Shown here: in pieces, positions 54,322 through 61,070 of the stretch
Position numbering within the stretch: position 1 is the first letter of the stretch
How the letters are laid out: each line of letters begins with the position of its first letter
Assembly: GCA_965237785.1 (NCBI GenBank)
Contig: OZ250159.1
Coordinates: forward strand, 2,356,001 to 2,420,000
Reading direction: 5' to 3'
Source: UBA6522 sp965237785
GTDB taxonomy: Bacteria > Pseudomonadota > Gammaproteobacteria > Steroidobacterales > Rariloculaceae
DNA: 64,000 bases
The notes under the pieces: model-generated
Seen by the model: the letters and a program-made list of their open reading frames with translations, nothing else
Told to the model about the DNA's origin: nothing
The model's database searches: none
Program-made: the position numbers and the translations under genes

Positions 54322-54435
54322 GGCGGGGTCGTCTACGTCTCCGCCGATCTCGGCATCGCCGACGCAATGGGCCTCGGCCGGATCGCCGACCGGGAACTTC
54401 TCTACGGCAGCCAGGGACCCACGTCCCTCGACCTG
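54322..54435 (+). pseudogene. 114-bp relic copy of the tctC gene
   Basis: These 114 bases match 61460-61573, inside the intact TctC-type gene, with only four differences (about 96% identity). The homology starts at GGCGGGGTCGTCTACGT and ends at GACCTG, beyond which both flanks differ completely. The frame encodes VYVSADLGIADAMGLGRIAD as in the intact gene but has no start and meets TAA four codons after the end. It is a recent duplicate fragment or a recombination scar. Confidence 0.9.
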
Positions 54436-54486
54436 ATATAAACCGATTTTCCGGGACACTGGAGTAGTAGACTGGACTGCCGAACC

Positions 54487-54864
54487 ATGCAAGCTAACCC
54501 CTACATCGTGGTATTCGACGGCATCTGCAACCTGTGCAGTTCACTCGTCGATTTCATCACCGCACGGGACCCCGGCAAGGTGTTCACGTTCGTTCCCATG
54601 CAGTCGCCGCGGGGACAGGAACTTCTGGAAGAGCACGGCCTGTCGATCGATCGCGTCGATACGTTCCTGCTCATCGGAAACGGCGGCGCGCTCGTCAGGA
54701 GCGATGCTGCCATCGCCATCGCGGCGGAACTCAGGCGCCCGTGGAATATCCTCGCTGTACTGCGCCATATACCGAGACCGATTCGCGATTGGGTCTATTC
54801 CCTGGTAGCGACAAACCGCTACAAGTGGTTCGGGAAACGCACCACCTGCAAGTTTACGAATTGA
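54487..54864 (+). CDS. DCC-family (DUF393) thiol-disulfide oxidoreductase-like protein
   Basis: 125-residue cytoplasmic protein with the DxCxxC motif in VVFDGICNLCSSLVDF and the usual C-terminal segment YKWFGKRTTCKF. Length and order fit the DCC/YuxK family, thought to have a thioredoxin-like fold; substrates are unknown. It begins 51 bases after the tctC relic and stands alone. Confidence 0.9.
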   Translation: MQANPYIVVFDGICNLCSSLVDFITARDPGKVFTFVPMQSPRGQELLEEHGLSIDRVDTFLLIGNGGALVRSDAAIAIAAELRRPWNILAVLRHIPRPIRDWVYSLVATNRYKWFGKRTTCKFTN

Positions 54865-54867
54865 CAC

Positions 54868-54936
54868 TTTCACCGGTTCTCTAATACAAATTTCACCTGA
54901 TCCCTAATACAACTTTCACCCGATCTCTACTGACGA
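54868..54936. repeat. Three tandem copies of a 23-bp repeat
   Basis: Units at 54868-54890, 54891-54913 and 54914-54936 share the pattern TTTCACCnGrTCyCTAmTrC followed by a variable end. Units 1 and 2 both end in CTAATACAAN; unit 3 is more diverged at the end. They lie directly after the DCC-family stop. Possible explanations are a regulator-binding array or a remnant of a transposon end with multiple terminal repeats. Confidence 0.75.
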
Positions 54937-55062
54937 TTTCCCCGGCGAGCGCCGGTACGTATTGCCGGTAAGCTGTTTGTGGGGCGGATAAACTGATGCG
55001 CAGTATCATCAACCCCTGACGGAAGAAGACTGGACGAAAAAAGATCAATGGAGCATTGCCCA

Positions 55063-56574
55063 ATGAATAGATGCAAAATCCTCCTGGCTCACATCGCATT
55101 CCTGCTCGGCGCCCACCCGGCGGCCGCGCAAAACATCGTGCTGATTCTGTCGGATGACCAGGGTTGGACCGGCACCTCCGTCCGCATGGACGACCGCGTG
55201 GCCGATTCGGTGAGCGACCTGTACCAGACCCCGAGCCTCGAGCGCCTGGCCGCCGAGGGGATGAAGTTCTCCAACGCCTATTCGCCGGCGCCGAACTGTT
55301 CGCCCACGCGGATGAGCATCCAGACCGGGAAAACGGCGGCGCGGCTGGGGGCCACCGACATCATCGACGTGGTGGCCGACGAGAACGGGCGCGCCAACAT
55401 ACAGGTATTCCACGACACCATGTATCACAACAAACCGATGATCGTGCCCTTCCCCGTCAGCGATATCGCGGACGAGGAGACGACCATCGCGGAGCTGCTC
55501 AAGCAGCACGACCCCGCCTACGCAACCGGCCACTTCGGCAAGTGGCACATGGGCGGCGGCTCACCGGAGCGCCACGGCTACGATGCGCATAACGGCCTGA
55601 CAACGAACAATGAGGGTTTTGCGAACCAACCCGACCCGAAACGCAGCGACGAGGTGACGGACGGGGCGATTGCCTTCATCGACGAGCAGGTGCAATCCGG
55701 CCGGACCTTTTTCGTGCAGGTTTCGTATTACGCGGTACACACACCGGTTCGGGCGCGGCCGGAAACCGTGTCGAAGTTTGCCGAGTACCAGATGCAGAGA
55801 AATCTCGGCATGTTTGGGGACCAAACGCATACCAATTCCGCGTACGCAGCGATGACCGAGGAGATGGACCAGGGCGTGGGACGCATCCTCGACACGCTGG
55901 ACCGTCTCGGCGTCGACGATGACACCTACGTAATTTTCACCTCGGACAACGGGGGAGAATCCGATAATCCGGTGACGAGCAACGTTCCGCTGGCGTGGGG
56001 CAAGACCCACGTCTGGGAAGGCGGTATCCGGGTTCCGTTGTTCGTGCGCGGCCCCGGCATCGAGGCCGGTACCCAGAGCGACGTTCCCGTCGTCGGCTAC
56101 GACTTTCTGCCGACGATTGCCGAGTGGGTGGGGGCCGCCGACCGGTTGCCCGGCGACCTGGACGGGGGCAGCCTGGTTCCGGTTCTGGAGAACGGCGGCG
56201 ATGGGTCGGTAAACCGGCCGACGGAACCGCTGATCTGGTACTACGGCGCTTACCGCAACCAGAAACACGTCACGCCCCAGGCGGCCATCCGGCGCGGCAG
56301 CCACAAGCTGATCTGGGAACTCGAGCCGGACCGGACGTACCTGTACGATCTCGATGCGGATCTACGGGAATCGACCGACCTGTCGCGATTCCGCCCGGAG
56401 ATCGCCGAGTCGATGTTCACGGAGCTCAAGGCCTACCTGGACGACGTTGGTACGAAGCTTCCAACGCCGAATCCCGACTATGACCCGGCGCTGGACGGTG
56501 GGCTGATGCCGTTGGTGTTCGAAGACCGGGTAGAAGAACCTTCCGGCCCGTCCTCGTGCACCAGGCCTAGATAG
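55063..56574 (+). CDS. Secreted type I sulfatase (C-terminus fused into neighbouring relic)
   Basis: 503-residue arylsulfatase-type enzyme with a signal peptide (cleavage after AAA). It hydrolyses sulfate esters. Metal-binding Asp residues are in LILSDDQGW, the formylglycine motif is CSPTR in APNCSPTRMSIQTGK, and later landmarks are HFGKWHMGG and FTSDNGGESD. A maturase (formylglycine-generating enzyme) is not in the window. The ATG at 55063 has GGAG nine bases upstream. The last roughly 15 residues (EEPSGPSSCTRPR) are read from the antisense of a MetE-like relic, so the original C-terminus was probably replaced. Confidence 0.92.
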   Translation: MNRCKILLAHIAFLLGAHPAAAQNIVLILSDDQGWTGTSVRMDDRVADSVSDLYQTPSLERLAAEGMKFSNAYSPAPNCSPTRMSIQTGKTAARLGATDIIDVVADENGRANIQVFHDTMYHNKPMIVPFPVSDIADEETTIAELLKQHDPAYATGHFGKWHMGGGSPERHGYDAHNGLTTNNEGFANQPDPKRSDEVTDGAIAFIDEQVQSGRTFFVQVSYYAVHTPVRARPETVSKFAEYQMQRNLGMFGDQTHTNSAYAAMTEEMDQGVGRILDTLDRLGVDDDTYVIFTSDNGGESDNPVTSNVPLAWGKTHVWEGGIRVPLFVRGPGIEAGTQSDVPVVGYDFLPTIAEWVGAADRLPGDLDGGSLVPVLENGGDGSVNRPTEPLIWYYGAYRNQKHVTPQAAIRRGSHKLIWELEPDRTYLYDLDADLRESTDLSRFRPEIAESMFTELKAYLDDVGTKLPTPNPDYDPALDGGLMPLVFEDRVEEPSGPSSCTRPR

Positions 56575-56864
56575 ATGTCGGTTCCCGGATCGAGTCGCAA
56601 GTCGCGGAACGGTTTGAAGTAGGCGTCGTCGCCCCTGGCGATGGGCACCGGCACGTGCACGTAGGCCAGCGGGTGTTCGGCAGCCTGCACGATGGCATTC
56701 GCCAGGCTGACCTGGAAGCGAACATCCTGCGGGACATCGCCGCGGTCTCGCGCCGCGCAGAAATCCTGGTAGGAGATGCGCGCTTCGCGGCAATAGCCGA
56801 GTTCACCGAAACGGATTTCTGCAGGGTTGACGCCCGGTGCGAGTTCCAGCGGAACCAGGTTCAT
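56538..56864 (-). pseudogene. Remnant of a MetE/UroD-fold protein
   Basis: A frame on the minus strand reads GVNPAEIRFGELGYCREA, then VRFQVSLANAIVQAAEH joined directly to VHVPVPIARGDDAYFKP and GTDIYLGLVHEDGPEG. These are pieces of a protein resembling cobalamin-independent methionine synthase-like enzymes, which are about 350-400 residues. A central block after VSL and the C-terminus after HEDGPEG are missing. The gene is thus internally deleted and 3'-truncated, ending over the sulfatase stop. Confidence 0.65.
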
Positions 56865-57051
56865 GCTATCGCCGATGGGCCTCAGCTAGGGGCTCGGCCG
56901 CATGTCCGTGCTCCCTATCGTCATCTCGGGGTTGAGTGGCGGATAGTATCGTAGGGGCGCTCACGGCTGCCAGCGGTCAGAATCGCCATCGCCAATGCCA
57001 CTACAATTGCCGAACAGGTCATCCAGAGGCACAGCGATTGAAACTTTCCAA

Positions 57052-57070
57052 AAGTAGATTTCATCTACTT
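57052..57070. promoter_or_regulatory. Palindromic operator upstream of the toxin-antitoxin pair
   Basis: AAGTAGAT-TTC-ATCTACTT is a perfect inverted repeat with 8-bp arms and a 3-base spacer, in an AT-rich island. It lies about 50 bases ahead of the antitoxin ATG with a possible -10 (TAGTAT, 57075-57080) just after it. Antitoxins usually autorepress through such sites. Confidence 0.6.
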
Positions 57071-57123
57071 TATCTAGTATCCTGCGGTTGTCTTCGAAAC
57101 TTGCTTTGTAAAGGAGCTCCGGA

Positions 57124-57750
57124 ATGGCTCACGATTTGATCGACCAGCGGGATCAGGCAGTCATGAATATCTCGCGCTACCAAACCGAGCTTAAAGAGAA
57201 CCCTCGGCTCGCGGCGCTGATGAAGCAGGTGCACGCATGGTATGCGGTCAGATCCGATGATTCGGCCTGGCTCTTTGCGCCGTCCAAATTCGTCGGGTAT
57301 GCAGGCAACACCGCCGAAACCTACCTGTCAGAAGCCGGTGTCAGAGACGGTGGTCTGACCGAGGCTGTTCTCAAGAGTTGGTTCGACGTTGTGCCACCCT
57401 CCTCCCGTCGTCGCACCGAACTCGACAACGCGTTGCGGAAATTCCTGAACACATATGGGCATTCCGGTCCCCGAAAGGGTGCACGGATTTGCGTCCTCAA
57501 GGAGGTCCTGACCGAGGGTGTTAGCCCGGACGTTCTGGATCGCGTCCATATCGACCTTGCGATCTGTGGCGGACGCCCACATATGCGGGGCACTCGAGTC
57601 CGCGTGTCCGACATTCTGGACCTGCTGGCTAATGGAGTGACGTCGTCGGATATTCTCGCCGACTACCCCTATCTTAGCGAATCGGACCTGCGGGCGGCCC
57701 TGGCCTTTGGCGCGGCGGCAAGCGAGCACCGCGTCATCCTCGCCGCCTGA
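57124..57750 (+). CDS. DUF433 antitoxin with an extra N-terminal domain
   Basis: 208 residues. The C-terminal 70 form a DUF433 domain (VHIDLAICGGRPHMRGTRVRV, then SDILDLLANGVTSSDILADYPYLSESDLRAAL in parts), the VapB45-like antitoxin. The N-terminal 120 or so residues are unusual: WYAVRSDDSAWLFAPSKFVGYAGNT and LKSWFDVVPPSSRRRTEL. They recall a domain seen in restriction-type or sequence-binding proteins, though I cannot name it firmly. Plain DUF433 antitoxins are about 75-110 residues. AAGGAG precedes the ATG. It is followed two bases later by a DUF5615 toxin. Confidence 0.8.
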   Translation: MAHDLIDQRDQAVMNISRYQTELKENPRLAALMKQVHAWYAVRSDDSAWLFAPSKFVGYAGNTAETYLSEAGVRDGGLTEAVLKSWFDVVPPSSRRRTELDNALRKFLNTYGHSGPRKGARICVLKEVLTEGVSPDVLDRVHIDLAICGGRPHMRGTRVRVSDILDLLANGVTSSDILADYPYLSESDLRAALAFGAAASEHRVILAA

Positions 57751-57752
57751 CC

Positions 57753-58079
57753 TTGCGTTTCCTCATCGACGCGCAATTGCCGCCGGGCCTGGCGAAGTGG
57801 CTTGCCGCGAACGGCTATCCGTCCGACCATGTCAACGATCTTGGTCTCGGTGCAGCCTCAGACAATGAGATTGAAGCCAAGGCGCGCGAGATGCAGGCAG
57901 TTATCTGGTCGAAGGACAATGACTTTGCCGACCGGGCGCGGCGGCGCCGGGGACTGCAGGTGGTCTGGCTGCGGTTCGGCAACACCACCAATGCCTCGCT
58001 TCAGACCAAACTGGCACCGCATATGCCAGCCATTGAAGCCGCCCTGATGGATGGGGAGTCCTTGATCGAAATCAGGTGA
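57753..58079 (+). CDS. DUF5615 PIN-like toxin
   Basis: 108-residue PIN-like (Mut7-C/VapC45-type) protein, expected to be a ribonuclease. The acidic residues are visible: RFLIDAQLPPGLAKWL with the first Asp, HVNDLGL, ASDNEIEAKA and VIWSKDNDFADRARRR. The start is TTG at 57753, two bases after the antitoxin stop, so the pair is one transcript. It fits the known DUF433/DUF5615 toxin-antitoxin arrangement. Confidence 0.87.
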   Translation: MRFLIDAQLPPGLAKWLAANGYPSDHVNDLGLGAASDNEIEAKAREMQAVIWSKDNDFADRARRRRGLQVVWLRFGNTTNASLQTKLAPHMPAIEAALMDGESLIEIR

Positions 58080-58240
58080 CGGGCATTAGCGCTTTTCCAC
58101 CAGGAAGTCGCCACGGCCGTGTACTCATTGAGTTACCGACGTCTTGCTCCCAACTTCGCTGCATGCGCGATGACCCCTTGATCTGAAAAAATTCGGTTCC
58201 GGTATGCTTCCCTGTTGAAATCTCCCAAGCGCGTAGTTTT

Positions 58241-58711
58241 TTGACTGCTTCTGTGTCCCGAGTGTTGATCGTCGGCGGCGGCAACAGCCGCTTCACCGCC
58301 GGGGCGTTCCGCTGTGCGTATTCAGGGGTCGAGGACCTGGTGGAGTGCCTGGTACGCCAGTCCGCGCCGACCATGAACTGGATGCGGGACAAGGGCGTGC
58401 GGTTCATGCCGATTTATGGCCGACAGGCCTTCAAGGTCAACGGCAAGTTCACGTTCTGGGGCGGGCTGACGGTGGAAGCCGTCGGGGGGGCGGCCCCGGG
58501 CTCGTGGACAGCCTGACCGAGTCCTGCCTGAACCGCGGCATCGAGATCCAGTACGACGCGCGAGCCGTGGCACTGGCGTCCGACGGCAAGAACGTCACCG
58601 GCGTGGCGGTGCGCCGGTGCGGGGCTAATGGCGGGTGCGGTGTTCGGGAAGATCGCGGGTACTTCCGCGGCGCTGGTAGCTGCCGATCGGGCCGGTGCAG
58701 GTAGCTGTTGA
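58241..58711 (+). pseudogene. Relic of a TcuA-like FAD-dependent dehydrogenase
   Basis: Fragments of a flavoprotein of the tricarballylate-dehydrogenase type follow in order but not in one frame. They are VSRVLIVGGGN (FAD motif), GNSRFTAGAFRCAYSGVEDL, TMNWMRDKGVRFMPIYGRQA and FWGGLTVEAVGG. After a shift at a G run near 58475 come LVDSLTESCLNRGIEIQYDA and GLMAGAVFGKIAGTSAA at the C-terminus. Blocks between the FAD motif and GNSRF, before TMNWM, and before the C-terminus are missing; about 155 of the expected 450-480 codons remain. Confidence 0.8.
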
Positions 58712-58771
58712 CCGGACCGAGACGATGCGAATACTGCCACGCCAAGGGCTACGGAGGACAGTAGCCGCCGG

Positions 58772-58975
58772 CTACGCTCCGCCCGGGGGATCGACGGTGC
58801 GCAGGTATTCGATGCTGCTCTTGATCTCGCCGAAATCCCGGGCCGCTTCCACCCGATGTTCCGTGAGCGCATCCTCCAGCCGGTCTATGCGATTTCCGTG
58901 CACCCGCTGAGCGTTCAGAATCAGCCCGGCGAGGATGACGCCGATGCCGATCAACCATCGCACCTCTTCTTTCAT
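58772..58975 (-). CDS. Small membrane protein with coiled-coil tail
   Basis: 67 residues: an N-terminal helix (WLIGIGVILAGLILNA) followed by a charged, probably coiled-coil stretch (RIDRLEDALTEHRVEAARDF). I start at the ATG at 58975. No family is recognised and there is no operon partner, so the coding call is moderate. Confidence 0.45.
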   Translation of the reverse strand: MKEEVRWLIGIGVILAGLILNAQRVHGNRIDRLEDALTEHRVEAARDFGEIKSSIEYLRTVDPPGGA

Positions 58976-59099
58976 GCCCCCAATGTAACATACCGTTTCT
59001 CGGCCCGGCATCGCGCAAAACTGGCCCCAGAATCGAGAATGACGAGCTTGCATGGAACAACACTCTGTTCCTGCGCGTCAGCCTGACGGGATCAAAACC

Positions 59100-59507
59100 A
59101 TGAAATTGCAAATCGCAAGCGACATACATCGGGAATTCGGCCATTCGCCGGAACTGCCGGACGTGGGAGCCGACGTGCTCGTGCTGGCCGGCGACATCGG
59201 CACGGCAGACGATGAGGCCGTGGTGTTTCTGACGGAGACGGTCAAGCCCGGCGATATCGTCATTACGCACTGGCCGCCGACCCTTAAGGCTCGGCACATG
59301 GGCATTCCGATGGATGACATCGCCAGGTATTTCAACGCCGACATTCCGGAAGTCGTGGAGTCCACCCGGCCCGAACTGTGGATCTGCGGTCACACGCACT
59401 ACAACGTGGACTTCATGTTCGGAGAGACCCGGATTCTGTCGAATCAGGGCGGCTATCCGCACGAGACACTCACCGGATACGATCCGGGGCTGATCGTCGA
59501 GGTTTAG
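59100..59507 (+). CDS. Metallophosphoesterase lacking the GNHE region
   Basis: 135 residues of the calcineurin-like phosphoesterase family. The first metal motif SDIHREF, LAGDIG, then ITHWPP and GHTHYNVDF are present in order. The family's central part, with GNHE and about 85 residues, is absent between GDIGTADDEAVVFL and VKPGDIVITHWPP. The frame is intact and the usual length is about 220-250 residues. Without the GNHE Asn/His the metal site is incomplete, so this is likely non-functional, or has a changed role. Confidence 0.75.
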   Translation: MKLQIASDIHREFGHSPELPDVGADVLVLAGDIGTADDEAVVFLTETVKPGDIVITHWPPTLKARHMGIPMDDIARYFNADIPEVVESTRPELWICGHTHYNVDFMFGETRILSNQGGYPHETLTGYDPGLIVEV

Positions 59508-59549
59508 CGCCGCAATGAGTTTGCGCCTTGCCTGGCGCTTCGCTCACGC

Positions 59550-60722
59550 TCAATCCACCGGATACAGTCGCGGAAACCAGCGTTCGACGACATCGAGCGG
59601 AAATCCAAGGCGAACCGGTGCTCGAGGTCCTTTCGACACCAGCAGTCCTTTGTTCAGAAGCGTTGAGAGAATCTCGCGCGCCCGGCGCTCCTGGTAGCCC
59701 GTTATTTCAGGCGCTCGACCTCGCGCGACCTCGCCAATCAGCAGCGCCTCACGAAGCAAAGCCATGGAACGGGGCGGGAGTCGTCGGGCTGCTTGTTCAT
59801 CGTCGGCATACAATTTCATGCGACGCAATAGCTCACCGGGTTGTAGTAGCGATCCCATGAAATCGACCTGATCGGTACATACACGCAGGAAGAACGCACA
59901 AAATTCGTCGAGTTGCGCAGCCGACAGCGCGCCCCTTCCGTCCAAGTCTCCCTGCCTGGGAGCGTCCGCGTTAGCAAGCCTGGCCTTGTATTCGGTCGAG
60001 TTGCGCGCAAGCCCCCGGGCGACCGACCAGATACTGCTGTCTATTCCACGACGCAGAAGCAAGGCATGGGCCATGAGCCGCGCTACACGTCCATTACCGT
60101 CGTAGAACGGGTGTATCCACAAGAAGCGATGGTGCGCAGCCGCAACGGCAATGATGGCCTGCGGCGCGGACAGCCGTTCATTTTCGTACGCGGCCTGGAA
60201 TCGATCGAGAAAGACCGGCAGATCGGCAGCCGGCGGCGGCACGTGGGACCCTACCCGCACTTCGCCGTCACGAAGTTCGCCCGGCGCAACCCGCACGCGT
60301 GCACCGGTTTCCGGGTTCTCGACCCGCAGCAGTTCGTCCGGCAACCGGCGACAAAATTCCTCGTGGACCCACCTGATGTATGTCGCCGAATAGGGAGACT
60401 CCTCGGGGTCGTCCCCGTAATCGATCAATCGCTGTACCTCGATATGCGCGCGAGCTTCAAGTTGCAGAATGCGTCTTTTCGGATCCGGGGAATAGTCGTC
60501 TGCCAAAGCCGCATCGATGTCGCGCGGCTGAGTATCGTGGCCCTCAATGAGATTCGAGTAGTAGCAATTCATCGAGCGCACGAGATCGCCGATGCTCTCG
60601 CGAACCGTCCATTGAATCTGGCCCGACAGGTGGCTGGCCCTTGCGATCAGGTCGACGGCGAGATCTGTCAAGTCGGTGTTTCCGTCACGGGGAAACATCG
60701 GTTGCATGGCGGATGGGGTCAT
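59550..60722 (-). CDS. Fic family protein with inhibitory motif and winged helix
   Basis: 390-residue Fic protein. The intact inhibitory motif SNLIEG lies near residue 60, the active-site loop is HPFYDGNGRVARL, and the C-terminus has a winged-helix segment (ITGYQERRAREILSTLLNKGLL). So this is an autoinhibited AMPylase-type enzyme in which the wHTH could bind DNA. The ATG at 60722 is preferred to the TTG at 60761 because that codon lies in the operator array. No Shine-Dalgarno is seen. Targets are unknown. Confidence 0.9.
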   Translation of the reverse strand: MTPSAMQPMFPRDGNTDLTDLAVDLIARASHLSGQIQWTVRESIGDLVRSMNCYYSNLIEGHDTQPRDIDAALADDYSPDPKRRILQLEARAHIEVQRLIDYGDDPEESPYSATYIRWVHEEFCRRLPDELLRVENPETGARVRVAPGELRDGEVRVGSHVPPPAADLPVFLDRFQAAYENERLSAPQAIIAVAAAHHRFLWIHPFYDGNGRVARLMAHALLLRRGIDSSIWSVARGLARNSTEYKARLANADAPRQGDLDGRGALSAAQLDEFCAFFLRVCTDQVDFMGSLLQPGELLRRMKLYADDEQAARRLPPRSMALLREALLIGEVARGRAPEITGYQERRAREILSTLLNKGLLVSKGPRAPVRLGFPLDVVERWFPRLYPVD

Positions 60723-60726
60723 AACG

Positions 60727-60833
60727 CCGGTAATAATGCCGGTTTTTATACCGGATAACAATCCATATAAATCAGATAATTAAAAAACAAATGGGCAGTC
60801 ATCACTGCTATAAATTGCCGATATTATTACCGG
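60727..60833. promoter_or_regulatory. Three CCGGT-N6-ACCGG-type operator copies upstream of fic
   Basis: Copies are CCGGTAATAATGCCGG (60727-60742), CCGGTTTTTATACCGG (60739-60754) and CCGATATTATTACCGG (60818-60833). Each has GC-rich 4-5 base arms around an AT-only hexamer; the first two overlap. Minus-strand TATAAA within the second copy could be the -10 of the fic promoter, so occupancy would shut it off. Confidence 0.6.
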
Positions 60834-61010
60834 TTAAGGCTTCGGCTGTTCGCATTCGATGATTTTGCCTCGAGGCGCAGATGGAGCGATGCGGAGCGAT
60901 TGAGACGAGTGCAAATGGGTGTCAAGCATGTCAGCATCCCATCCTTGGACGTGGAGCGACTGGCCGTGCATCATTGCTACGGCAAACGGGTAGCCAACAG
61001 GGAATACCAA

Positions 61011-61070
61011 ATGACGGGCGCCGTTTTCGGAAAGATCGCAGGTACGTTCGCAGCGAGAGGAAGCGCTTGA
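61011..61070 (+). pseudogene. C-terminal remnant of a TcuA-like flavoprotein
   Basis: The frame MTGAVFGKIAGTFAARGSA followed by TGA matches the C-terminal end of the relic at 58622-58711 (MAGAVFGKIAGTSAA) at both protein and DNA level. The TGA overlaps the TTG start of tctC, so a complete tcuA-like gene probably once formed an operon with it. Upstream sequence does not continue the homology. Confidence 0.65.

Noticed and set aside
58241..58516. 91-codon frame as a stand-alone gene
   Set aside because: Its pieces belong to a flavoprotein with central blocks missing and continue in a second frame after a G run, so it is a pseudogene.
60881..61066. Upstream extension of the tctC reading frame
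   Set aside because: The extension has no conserved sequence, contains a relic of another gene in a different frame, and the TTG at 61067 gives a proper Tat signal and ribosome binding site.
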